Shown here piece by piece: positions 1-7,310 of a DNA stretch of 13,439 bases; position 1 is the first letter of the stretch; the number at the start of each line of letters is the position of its first letter. The stretch is taken from positions 1 to 13,439 of the forward strand of contig JADZBJ010000306.1 of assembly GCA_020852155.1 (NCBI GenBank). Reading direction: 5' to 3'. The DNA is from Saprospiraceae bacterium. GTDB lineage: Bacteria > Bacteroidota > Bacteroidia > Chitinophagales > Saprospiraceae. Made by a program: the position numbers and the translations under genes. The notes below the pieces were generated by a model. That model searched no databases, was not told the origin of the DNA, and worked only from the letters and a program-made list of their open reading frames with translations.

Positions 1-654
<654 letters not shown>

Positions 655-656
655 AA

Positions 657-692
657 CTAATTGATATCCAAGCAATTAAACACTTTTTTTTT
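657..692 (+). terminator. Possible intrinsic terminator after the transporter gene
   Basis: A 6-bp stem TAATTG (658-663) / CAATTA (673-678) with a 9-nt loop is followed, after a short gap, by a run of nine T at 684-692. The stem is AT-rich and weak, so the call rests mainly on position (just after the repeat array) and the T-run. Confidence 0.4.
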
Positions 693-773
693 AAAAAAAT
701 TTGTTTTTGTTTCATTAAAACGCCGCATTGCCTCAAGCCAAACAAATTTTGAAGACCAATACACCTTCAATCC

Positions 774-1271
774 ATGAAGAAACACATCGTTATCGCTGTT
801 TCATTATTGACTTTTTTTACACAGGCATTCGCACAACAGCCTGTAAAAAAGGATAGTATTCCTGCTACAGACAAGCATCTGGCTGTAAAATTTCGGTTTT
901 TCAGGAAATACTATGAAGGAAACCAAAGAATAGGCCGGCTTGAGTTCCTGGACAAATTAGCCACCGATCCTTCCTCCTTTAAAAAATATAAATCGGGTAG
1001 AAATTGGGTAATTCTAGGCGGCGTCATCGGTATTCCGTCAGCATGGGTCTTTGCAAGAACAATTGGCAGCGCCCTCCCAGGCGGGCAATTAGTATATAAA
1101 AACAGACTTGCGCTCAGCCTCTTGGGTACTGCCACCGCTACTGTCCTGGATTTCAAAGGCAAATCGAAAATGAGAAAAGCCGTGCGCGATTATAACCGGT
1201 CTATTGACTCCGGCATTGGCTACCATTTCAATATCAACGAAGATGGCGTCGGGCTGGCTATTCAGTTCTGA
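774..1271 (+). CDS. Secreted protein of unknown function, tandem paralog 1
   Basis: 165 residues, no assigned function. Residues 1-20 form a clear Sec signal peptide (MKKH, hydrophobic core, AFA before QQ). Two glycine- and alanine-rich hydrophobic segments follow, at about 78-100 and 112-126, separated by a short polar loop. Notable motifs are KYYEG (45-49), KYKSGRN (71-77), IGIPS (85-89) and KAVRDYN (135-141). The C-terminus alternates polar and hydrophobic residues and ends in Phe, as many outer-membrane beta proteins do. From memory it resembles a common Bacteroidota family of small exported proteins with a KKAV-x-x-YN motif; this was not checked against a database. The next gene is a paralog with the same domain order, and both share the start context TTCAATCC-ATG. 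Envelope location is inferred from the signal peptide; the hydrophobic segments could be membrane helices or a glycine-zipper-like hairpin. Confidence 0.8.
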   Translation: MKKHIVIAVSLLTFFTQAFAQQPVKKDSIPATDKHLAVKFRFFRKYYEGNQRIGRLEFLDKLATDPSSFKKYKSGRNWVILGGVIGIPSAWVFARTIGSALPGGQLVYKNRLALSLLGTATATVLDFKGKSKMRKAVRDYNRSIDSGIGYHFNINEDGVGLAIQF

Positions 1272-1303
1272 TGCGGGATAAAATCAATTCAACTACTATT
1301 GTC

Positions 1304-1318
1304 AACTCAAAGTGAGTT
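1304..1318. other. Small hairpin in the spacer between the paralogs
   Basis: AACTCA (1304-1309) and TGAGTT (1313-1318) are exact inverted repeats around a 3-nt loop, 33 bp after the stop of paralog 1. There is no T-run, so it is not a standard intrinsic terminator. It could be a processing or attenuation hairpin, or chance. Confidence 0.35.
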
Positions 1319-1394
1319 TGAACAAATCGAGTCTGTAAATTATTAAAAATCAATTAAATACGGATATAATTCACTTTAAGACTAAGTTCAATCC

Positions 1395-1919
1395 ATGAAA
1401 AAACACATCATCATCGCTTTGTCATTTTTAGCGCTGGTCGCTCAAGCCTTTGCGCAGCAATCTGCACAGCCTGACAATGTTGCAGCAAAAAATGAAAAGT
1501 ACCTCGCAATCAAATTTGGGCTTTTTAAAAAATACTATGAAGGAGGGGAAACGATCAGCAAGTACGCATTTGAGGAGAAAATTAAAACCAACCCGTTAGG
1601 ATACAAACAATACAGGTCGGGTAAAAACATGATGATTACATCTAATATTATAGGTATCCCATCAGGATTTATTTTTGGCTATCAACTTGGTTATATCTTG
1701 TTTGACCGCCGGAGCACCACTTATTACTCTCGTAGAGGACCCAATAATATAGTTTTACTGGTCAGTGGTTTTGCCTGGGGAACGGCCGTGGGACTTGAAT
1801 ACGCAGGCAAAACGAAAATTATTAAATCTATTCGCACCTACAACCAATCCGTTAACCCCGGCATTGGCTACCGCCTGGGCATCACCCCAAATGGATTTGG
1901 GCTGGGCTTACAGTTTTGA
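1395..1919 (+). CDS. Secreted protein of unknown function, tandem paralog 2
   Basis: 174 residues, a clear tandem duplicate of the gene at 774. Shared features in the same order: an MKKH(I/V)xIAxS signal peptide with AFAQQ cleavage region, (L)A(I/V)KF, KKYYEG versus RKYYEG, YxSGxN, IGIPS, a Y-N-x-S segment near the end, GIGY, and a terminal L/I-QF. It differs by a short basic/Tyr-rich insertion (RRSTTYYSRRGPN) between the two hydrophobic segments. The 123-bp spacer after paralog 1 has no strong terminator, so the two could be co-transcribed or separately promoted; the duplicated start context suggests the upstream sequence was copied too. Function unknown; envelope location inferred from the signal peptide. 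Confidence 0.82.
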   Translation: MKKHIIIALSFLALVAQAFAQQSAQPDNVAAKNEKYLAIKFGLFKKYYEGGETISKYAFEEKIKTNPLGYKQYRSGKNMMITSNIIGIPSGFIFGYQLGYILFDRRSTTYYSRRGPNNIVLLVSGFAWGTAVGLEYAGKTKIIKSIRTYNQSVNPGIGYRLGITPNGFGLGLQF

Positions 1920-2091
1920 GGTCAGCGCGATTTTCTATATAGTGTTTGTTTTTGCTTCGCCCCTGTCAAAGCAGATGCATACCTCGCCCGGAGGTGTGTA
2001 AAAAAAATTACCCTGGATCTTTCTCAAGTGGAAAAACCCGGATGTAAGGAAGAATTGCCCTGGTTTTGGGCCTGTACCTATGCACGCCAAA

Positions 2092-2295
2092 TCAGTGAAA
2101 TAAATCCTGCTCACTGACATGCTTCAATAACTCCAGCCGCCGATCCAGTTCTGCATTCCGATATTCAAAATAACGATGAAAACAATAAGCCAGCCCTGCG
2201 AGCAACAGCAGCCACAGCAATCCGAAGCGCAGGACTTCTGACTTACTGATTTGATGAAATTTTTTACCGTTGTGTTGTGGATGATGTTCTGCCAT
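2092..2295 (-). CDS. Small single-helix membrane protein, hypothetical
   Basis: 67 residues, not recognised. It has a His/Lys-rich polar N-terminus (1-20), one strong transmembrane helix (about 22-40, rich in Leu), an aromatic/basic stop-transfer stretch (FHRYFEYRN) and a short charged amphipathic tail (DRRLELLKHVSEQ) that could form a helix. The pattern of a real membrane protein, plus its position divergent from the radical SAM gene, favours a true gene. No Shine-Dalgarno precedes the ATG, which is normal in this phylum. Small size leaves doubt. Confidence 0.55.
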   Translation of the reverse strand: MAEHHPQHNGKKFHQISKSEVLRFGLLWLLLLAGLAYCFHRYFEYRNAELDRRLELLKHVSEQDLFH

Positions 2296-2340
2296 CTGTG
2301 TGCAAAGGAGGCTGTATTTACCTGGAATGCAGTAAAAAGT

Positions 2341-2361
2341 AGCGTTACAAAAGCGTTACAA
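2341..2361. promoter_or_regulatory. 11-bp-period direct repeat in the divergent control region
   Basis: AGCGTTACAA occurs exactly at 2341-2350 and again at 2352-2361, one DNA turn apart. The core recurs inverted at 2410-2418 (AACGCTTTT, the complement of 2349-2357). The gap between the small membrane gene (minus) and the radical SAM gene (plus) therefore holds three copies of one motif. Spacing by one helical turn is typical of protein-binding sites on one DNA face. The binding factor is unknown. Confidence 0.5.
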
Positions 2362-2362
2362 C

Positions 2363-2376
2363 TGCATCATGATGCA
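2363..2376. promoter_or_regulatory. 14-bp perfect palindrome, candidate operator
   Basis: TGCATCATGATGCA is a perfect 14-bp palindrome immediately after the direct repeats and 94 bp before the radical SAM start. Its symmetry and place in a divergent intergenic region suggest a dimeric regulator site; this is inference only. Confidence 0.45.
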
Positions 2377-2470
2377 TAAAAAGGAACATTTTACCTCATT
2401 ATAGAAGGCAACGCTTTTAAAGTGATGACCGTTAGGCATAGATTGACTACACTAACTTCAACGATATCAC

Positions 2471-3871
2471 ATGAAAGTAAAAATGATTTTGCCGGCGCTG
2501 GCAGAGGCAGAAAGTCCCTTTTGGCGCCCCATCAAATACTCGCTTTTCCCGCCTTTAGGACTGGCGACACTCGCAGCCTACCTGTCGCCTGACGATGACA
2601 TTGACCTTCAGGATCAACACGTGGAAAAACTGAACCTGGATGACAATCCGGATTTGGTCATCATTCAGGTTTATATCACCAATGCTTACAGGGCTTATCA
2701 GATCGCCGATCATTACAGGAGTCGCGGCGCTTATGTGCTGCTCGGCGGGTTGCATGTAACATCGCTGCCCGAAGAAGCCGCCCCGCATGCCGATAGCATT
2801 TTTATTGGTCCCGGCGAGGATACCTTCCCGCAATTCCTGACAGATTATAAAAATAGAAATCCGAAAAAGGTGTACAGTTCGAGCCTTCGTACCTTGACTG
2901 GCATCCCTCCGATTCGGCGCGACCTCATCAAAAGAAACAGATACCTGGTGCCCAACTCCATTGTGGTATCCAGAGGGTGCCCGCACCATTGTGATTTCTG
3001 CTATAAAGATGCCTTCTTTGAAGGCGGACGGTCATTCTACACACAAGTCGTTGATGACGCCCTGTCCGAGATTGACCGATTGCCCGGCAGGCATTTGTAT
3101 TTTCTGGATGACCATTTACTGGGCAATGCCAAATTCGCCACAGAACTTTTCGAAGGTATGAAAGGCATGAACCGGGTGTTTCAAGGCGCTGCCACTGTTG
3201 ACTCCATCTTGCGGGGAAATTTGATCGAAAAAGCAGCCGAGGCAGGTTTGCGTAGTTTATTCGTCGGATTTGAAACGTTTTCTCCCGAAAATCTGCGACA
3301 AAGCAACAAAAAACAAAACCTGGAAAAAGATTACATACAGGCCGTCAACAGGCTTCATTCACTGGGCATTATGATTAACGGCAGTTTTGTATTCGGCCTG
3401 GATGAAGACGACCCCGATGTGTTCAAACGCACCGTAGAATGGGGCGTAAAAAATGCCATTACCACTTCCACTTATCATATTCTAACACCTTATCCGGGCA
3501 CCAAACTCTTTAAAACCATGGAAGAGCAAGGCCGAATCCTGACCCGAAACTGGGATTTGTACGACACGCGAAACGTGGTTTATCAAACCAAAAACCTCAC
3601 CGCCGAACAATTAAAACACGGCTATCATAGGGCGTATGACGAGTTCTACAGTTGGCGGAATATCGCCAGGGCAAGTCTTCAGCACGAATCCGCCAAGCAT
3701 AAATTGAAGCATTTTTGCTACACCGGCGGATGGAAAAAATTCGAACCCGTCTGGAATTTTCTGATTAAAACCCACAGCCTGAATCACATCCTTCCGGTTT
3801 TAGAGTCCGTTCTCTCCAGAGTTAAGCCATCGCAAAGCCATGTGGAAAAACTCGAGCCTGTTCATGCCTGA
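2471..3871 (+). CDS. B12-binding-domain-type radical SAM enzyme
   Basis: 466 residues in class B radical SAM layout. Residues 1-125 form a cobalamin-binding-like Rossmann domain with the family signatures FPPLGLATLAAYL (26-38), LGGLHVTSLPEEA (91-103) and IGPGEDTF (112-119). The base-off DxHxxG cobalamin motif is not evident, so bound B12 is uncertain. Residues 162-350 form the radical SAM barrel, with the [4Fe-4S] motif C170-x3-C174-x2-C177 in SRGCPHHCDFCYK, then FLDDHLLGN (211-219), GFETFSPENL (266-275) and the late-barrel TPYPGTKL (339-346). A C-terminal region of about 110 residues with conserved-looking Trp/Tyr/His follows. Such enzymes typically methylate unactivated carbons or do other radical chemistry in lipid, hopanoid or natural-product pathways. 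The substrate cannot be deduced: no pathway genes adjoin it. It ends convergently with katG. Confidence 0.85.
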   Translation: MKVKMILPALAEAESPFWRPIKYSLFPPLGLATLAAYLSPDDDIDLQDQHVEKLNLDDNPDLVIIQVYITNAYRAYQIADHYRSRGAYVLLGGLHVTSLPEEAAPHADSIFIGPGEDTFPQFLTDYKNRNPKKVYSSSLRTLTGIPPIRRDLIKRNRYLVPNSIVVSRGCPHHCDFCYKDAFFEGGRSFYTQVVDDALSEIDRLPGRHLYFLDDHLLGNAKFATELFEGMKGMNRVFQGAATVDSILRGNLIEKAAEAGLRSLFVGFETFSPENLRQSNKKQNLEKDYIQAVNRLHSLGIMINGSFVFGLDEDDPDVFKRTVEWGVKNAITTSTYHILTPYPGTKLFKTMEEQGRILTRNWDLYDTRNVVYQTKNLTAEQLKHGYHRAYDEFYSWRNIARASLQHESAKHKLKHFCYTGGWKKFEPVWNFLIKTHSLNHILPVLESVLSRVKPSQSHVEKLEPVHA

Positions 3872-3906
3872 AAAATTTTATGAATCTTTCAAATACTGGT
3901 AAAAAA

Positions 3907-3939
3907 TAAGCCACCCCGATTTTGTCAACCAGGATGGCT
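3907..3939 (-). terminator. Intrinsic terminator of katG
   Basis: On the minus strand AGCCATCC (3939-3932) pairs with GGGTGGCT (3916-3909), an 8-bp stem including one G-U pair, followed at once by TATTTTTT. It lies about 30 bp after the katG stop. The plus-strand radical SAM transcript reads the same dyad with a C-A mismatch and a weaker T-run, so it may serve that gene poorly. Confidence 0.65.
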
Positions 3940-3967
3940 CGAATTTTAACCATAATGCATTTTATTC

Positions 3968-6154
3968 TTACAGATCAAAGCGGTCGAGGTTCATGACCTT
4001 GTTCCAGGCTTTGATAAAATCGCGAACAAATTTGCCTTCTGCATTGGCATAGCCATACACTTCGGCAATGGCCCTCAACTCAGAGTTAGAGCCAAAAATC
4101 AGGTCAGCACGTGTGGCAGTCCATTTCATCTGACCATTGGTGCGGTCAACGCCTTCAAAAATTTCGCCAGCATCTGATACAGGTTTCCAGACAGTACTGA
4201 AATCAAGCAAATTTACGAAAAAGTCATTCGTAAGCGTTTGCGGACGATGCGTGAATACACCGTGTTTAGAGCCGTTGTAGTTGGTATCCAGCACGCGCAT
4301 ACCACCGATCAGGGCCGTCATTTCAGGTGCAGTCAGTTGAAGCAACTGCGCTTTATCTACAAGCATTTCCTCTGTTGGCAGGGTGAAACGCGCGTTTTTG
4401 TAATTGCGGAAGCCATCGGCTTTAGGTTCCATCACGGCGAACGATTCTACGTCTGTTTGTTCGGCGCTGGCGTCTGTGCGGCCAGGCGTGAACGGTACAG
4501 TAACTTTATGTCCTGCGGCCTGTGCGGCTTTCTCAATGCCCGCAGCGCCGCCCAGTACGATCAAATCAGCCAGGGAAATTTTCTTACCGCCCGATTGTGC
4601 AGCATTGAAATCGCGCTGAATACCTTCGAGTACATCCAGCACTTTATTCAATTGTGCCGGGTTATTCACTTCCCAGTATTTCTGTGGAGCCAGGCGAATG
4701 CGCGCGCCATTAGCGCCGCCGCGCTTGTCTGAGCCGCGGAAGGTTGCCGCAGAAGCCCATGCCGTCGAAACCAGTTCTGAAACACTCAAGCCAGATGACA
4801 GCAATCGCGCTTTCAGGTTGGCAATATCCCCATCGTTGACTAATTCATGATCAACAGCAGGCACAGGGTCTTGCCAAATCAGCACTTCCTGTGGCGCCTC
4901 AGGGCCAAGGTAGCGTGAACGCGGCCCCATGTCGCGGTGGGTCAGTTTGAACCATGCTCTGGCAAATGCGTCGGCGAAATCATCGGGATTTTCAAAAAAG
5001 CGGCGTGAAATTTTTTCGTAAGCCGGATCGAAACGCAGGGCCAGGTCGGTGGTCAGCATGATGGGGGCATGACGTTTTGACGGGTCATGTGCATCAGGCA
5101 CTGTTCCTTCGCCCATGCCATGTTTCGGCTTCCACTGTTGCGCTCCGGCTGGGCTTTTTGTCAGTTCCCATTCATAACCGAACAGATTCCAGAAGAAGTT
5201 ATTGCTCCATTTCGTTGGCGTGGTGGTCCAGGCGCCTTCCAGACCGCTGGTAATGGTATCCACACCACGGCCGGAGTTAAAACTGCTTTTCCAGCCAATA
5301 CCCATGTCTTCCATGCTGGAGCCTTCCGGATTTGCACCCACGAGAGCCGCATCGCCAGCGCCGTGGCATTTACCGAAGGTGTGACCACCTGCGATCAGGG
5401 CCACCGTTTCTTCGTCATTCATGGCCATGCGCGCAAATGTTTCGCGGATGTCGCGTGCAGCGGCCAGCGGATCGGGATTTCCGTTAGGGCCTTCCGGGTT
5501 GACATAAATCAAGCCCATTTGAACGGCCGCCAAAGGATTTTCCAGGTCGCGGTCGCCAGTATAGCGATTATCGGCCAGCCATTCCTTTTCAGCGCCCCAG
5601 TAGATGTCTTGTTCTACTTCCCAAATGTCTTCGCGGCCACCGGCAAATCCAAAGGTTTTGAAACCCATGGATTCCAGCGCGCAGTTGCCAGCCAGAATCA
5701 TCAGGTCAGCCCAGGAGATGCTGTTGCCGTATTTATTTTTGATCGGCCAAAGCAGCATACGCGCTTTGTCGAGGTTGGCATTGTCGGGCCAGCTGTTTAC
5801 CGGAGCAAAACGCTGATTGCCTGTGCCTGCGCCCCCGCGACCGTCGCCGACGCGATAAGTGCCTGCACTGTGCCAGGCCATGCGAATGAACAACGGACCA
5901 TAGTGACCATAGTCGGCGGGCCACCAGTCCTGAGAATCCGTCATTAATTCAAAAATATCCTGCTTGACTGCCTTCAAGTCCAGTTGGCTAAAGGCTTCAG
6001 CATAATTAAAATCAGGATCCATCGGATCTGACAGTGAGGAATGTTGGCGTAAACTGCCTAAATCAAGACGATTAGGCCACCAGTCTTTATTGGTCGTGCT
6101 TTTTTTTGCAGAAGCGCCGGTGAAAGGGCATTTACTTTCTTTAGAAGAACTCAT
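3968..6154 (-). CDS. katG: Catalase-peroxidase KatG
   Basis: 728 residues, the usual length. A heme enzyme that disproportionates H2O2 and oxidises peroxidase substrates. All key residues are present: distal triad R91, W94, H95 (RMAWHSAGTYR); the Met-Tyr-Trp adduct W94-Y217-M243 needed for catalase activity; proximal heme ligand H258 (GGHTFGKCHG); proximal W309; and the mobile arginine R407 (THRDMGP). The second, heme-free C-terminal domain (about 420-728) is complete. No signal peptide, so cytoplasmic. The start is the ATG at 6154, followed by the family-typical short polar leader (SSSKESKCPFTG) before WWPNRLDL. It is divergent from oxyR across a 161-bp dyad-rich gap, with a promoter at 6239-6270, and most likely is OxyR-activated. 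No damage or odd codon use is evident. Confidence 0.98.
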   Translation of the reverse strand: MSSSKESKCPFTGASAKKSTTNKDWWPNRLDLGSLRQHSSLSDPMDPDFNYAEAFSQLDLKAVKQDIFELMTDSQDWWPADYGHYGPLFIRMAWHSAGTYRVGDGRGGAGTGNQRFAPVNSWPDNANLDKARMLLWPIKNKYGNSISWADLMILAGNCALESMGFKTFGFAGGREDIWEVEQDIYWGAEKEWLADNRYTGDRDLENPLAAVQMGLIYVNPEGPNGNPDPLAAARDIRETFARMAMNDEETVALIAGGHTFGKCHGAGDAALVGANPEGSSMEDMGIGWKSSFNSGRGVDTITSGLEGAWTTTPTKWSNNFFWNLFGYEWELTKSPAGAQQWKPKHGMGEGTVPDAHDPSKRHAPIMLTTDLALRFDPAYEKISRRFFENPDDFADAFARAWFKLTHRDMGPRSRYLGPEAPQEVLIWQDPVPAVDHELVNDGDIANLKARLLSSGLSVSELVSTAWASAATFRGSDKRGGANGARIRLAPQKYWEVNNPAQLNKVLDVLEGIQRDFNAAQSGGKKISLADLIVLGGAAGIEKAAQAAGHKVTVPFTPGRTDASAEQTDVESFAVMEPKADGFRNYKNARFTLPTEEMLVDKAQLLQLTAPEMTALIGGMRVLDTNYNGSKHGVFTHRPQTLTNDFFVNLLDFSTVWKPVSDAGEIFEGVDRTNGQMKWTATRADLIFGSNSELRAIAEVYGYANAEGKFVRDFIKAWNKVMNLDRFDL

Positions 6155-6196
6155 ATTGTGTGGTGGGTGAAAGAATAATGAATGGGTGATTTGGAG

Positions 6197-6205
6197 AGAT
6201 TATCT
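6197..6205. promoter_or_regulatory. Secondary OxyR-type half-site pair near the katG start
   Basis: AGAT-T-ATCT (6197-6205) repeats the half-site core seen in the main operator at 6272-6304 and lies in the katG leader, downstream of the predicted katG promoter. A single short dyad; it may be chance. Confidence 0.3.
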
Positions 6206-6238
6206 ATGAAAAAAGGCGTTTGAACATCTTTTCCGCCG

Positions 6239-6270
6239 CTAAATTACTTACCATTTTTTATTTACAAAAA
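6239..6270 (-). promoter_or_regulatory. katG promoter, Bacteroidota type
   Basis: On the minus strand a TTTTTG (6270-6265) is followed by an 18-bp spacer and TAATTTAG (6246-6239), one base off the TAnnTTTG -7 consensus. The spacing fits the TTTG(-33)/TAnnTTTG(-7) rule. The main OxyR dyad ends 2 bp upstream of the -33 box, the usual place for an activator. Confidence 0.6.
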
Positions 6271-6271
6271 C

Positions 6272-6304
6272 GATATTTTAGATCATAATATCTACAATGT
6301 AGAT
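6272..6304. promoter_or_regulatory. Probable OxyR operator shared by katG and oxyR
   Basis: Overlapping dyads: GATATT (6272-6277) with AATATC (6287-6292), and ATCTACA (6290-6296) with TGTAGAT (6298-6304). TAGAT/ATCTA half-sites start at 6279, 6290 and 6300, about one turn apart. This matches the four half-sites on one face bound by an OxyR tetramer, with LysR-type half-sites rather than the exact enterobacterial box. Binding by OxyR is inferred from the divergent gene arrangement. Confidence 0.65.
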
Positions 6305-6311
6305 ACCTTTG
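6304..6311 (+). promoter_or_regulatory. oxyR -7 promoter box (TACCTTTG)
   Basis: A perfect TAnnTTTG ending only 4 bp before the oxyR ATG. Transcription would start at or next to the start codon, giving a leaderless or nearly leaderless mRNA. The box abuts the operator, so OxyR bound there should block it. No good TTTG is seen at -33. Confidence 0.5.
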
Positions 6312-6315
6312 AATT

Positions 6316-7257
6316 ATGAACATTCAGCAGTTTCAATACATTCTTGCCGTGTCTGAAATGCGGCATTTTGAGCAGGCCGCAGACAAGTGCGCGATTTCAC
6401 AATCTACCCTCAGTACCATGATCGGGCGGTTTGAAGATGAGATCGGCATCAAGATTTTTGACCGGAAAACCAAGCCGGTATCTATCACCAGAGATGGTGA
6501 GGCATTGATACGGCAATTAAAAATCATCATGAAAGACCTTAATTCTCTTGAAAATATGATTCAGGAGATGAAAGGCGAGATGGAAGGGCATTTAAGTATT
6601 GGCGTCATCCCGACAGTAGCGCCCCATTTGATGCCATTATTCCTGTCGCGGTTTGCCAATCGCTTTCCCAAGGTAAATATCATTGTTCAGGAAATGATCA
6701 CCCCGGAGATACAGCGTTCGCTGAAAGACGGCAACCTTGATATTGGAATTGCTGCAATTCCACTTGAAGACCCTTATTTGCAGGAATACCCCTTGTACAA
6801 AGAGCCTTTTTTACTGTTTGACTACTATTCGAATAACATCAGTGAGAAAGAAATCAATATCGAGGACATTGACTATGCTCATTTGTTATTGCTCACTGAA
6901 GGGCATTGTCTGCGCAATCAGGTGGAACAAATTTGCGGTTTTTCAAGTCGCAATGAGCGTTTATCTATGAATTTTGAGTTCAAAGCCGGTTCGATTGACA
7001 GCCTGATCCGATTTACCAAAGCCTATAAAGGCATTACCCTTTTGCCTTGGTTATCCACGTCCGAACTCAGCAGCGAGGACCGTAAAAGGTTGGTTTCATT
7101 TGCCTCTCCGGTGCCAATACGCTCCATCGGACTGGTGGTTCATGAAAACTTTGTCAAAAAGCGTATGCTGTACGAATTGCAGTCCATCATCCGGGCGGAA
7201 GTACAACCCCTCATCAATATTCAGGCAGAAGAACGGCTGGTGAAACCGTTTAAATGA
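6316..7257 (+). CDS. oxyR: Peroxide-sensing LysR-family regulator OxyR
   Basis: 313 residues. An N-terminal winged helix-turn-helix (about 1-60: FQYILAVSEMRHFEQAADKCAISQSTLS) is followed by the LysR substrate-binding/regulatory domain (about 90-300). The decisive feature is GHCLRNQVEQIC: C198 and C207, nine residues apart, match the C199/C208 pair that forms the H2O2-induced disulfide in E. coli OxyR. It should therefore sense peroxide by thiol oxidation and activate genes such as the adjacent katG. MNIQQFQYILAV is the canonical OxyR N-terminus, which fixes the ATG at 6316 despite the very short distance to the promoter. One extra Cys (C25) lies in the DNA-binding domain. It ends convergently with the pseudouridine synthase. 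Confidence 0.95.
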   Translation: MNIQQFQYILAVSEMRHFEQAADKCAISQSTLSTMIGRFEDEIGIKIFDRKTKPVSITRDGEALIRQLKIIMKDLNSLENMIQEMKGEMEGHLSIGVIPTVAPHLMPLFLSRFANRFPKVNIIVQEMITPEIQRSLKDGNLDIGIAAIPLEDPYLQEYPLYKEPFLLFDYYSNNISEKEINIEDIDYAHLLLLTEGHCLRNQVEQICGFSSRNERLSMNFEFKAGSIDSLIRFTKAYKGITLLPWLSTSELSSEDRKRLVSFASPVPIRSIGLVVHENFVKKRMLYELQSIIRAEVQPLINIQAEERLVKPFK

Positions 7258-7310
7258 GTGGTTAGTTGGGGATTTGGTTATTTGGTTATTTGGTTAAATT
7301 CATCCACTCA
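7255..7310. terminator. Convergent stop-codon stem between oxyR and rluD-type gene
   Basis: TGAGTGG (7255-7261) and CCACTCA (7304-7310) are exact complements. The first three bases are the oxyR stop, and the last three, read on the minus strand, are the stop of the pseudouridine synthase gene. The 42-nt loop contains TTTGGTTA x3. A long-loop stem without a clean T-run is a weak terminator, but it is the only dyad in this gap. Confidence 0.35.
7273..7296. repeat. Octanucleotide tandem array (TTTGGTTA)x3
   Basis: Three exact copies of TTTGGTTA at 7273, 7281 and 7289 fill most of the 50-bp gap between the convergent oxyR and pseudouridine synthase genes. Confidence 0.9.

Noticed and set aside
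1920..2117. 65-codon open frame directly after the stop of paralog 2, ending with a protein-like stretch rich in Trp and Cys
   Set aside because: It has no ATG, and both paralogs end naturally at the same QF position, so a lost extension is unlikely. A decayed small gene remains possible.
1935..2120. 61-residue minus-strand frame
   Set aside because: Overlaps the end of the small membrane gene, has no recognisable pattern, and competes with the open plus frame; treated as chance.
2304..2311. Perfect Shine-Dalgarno-like AAAGGAGG on the plus strand
   Set aside because: The next ATG at 2327 is followed by a stop after two codons; the phylum rarely uses such sites.
5087..5947. 286-codon plus-strand frame inside katG
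   Set aside because: Antisense shadow of a fully conserved katG; its sequence shows no domain pattern.
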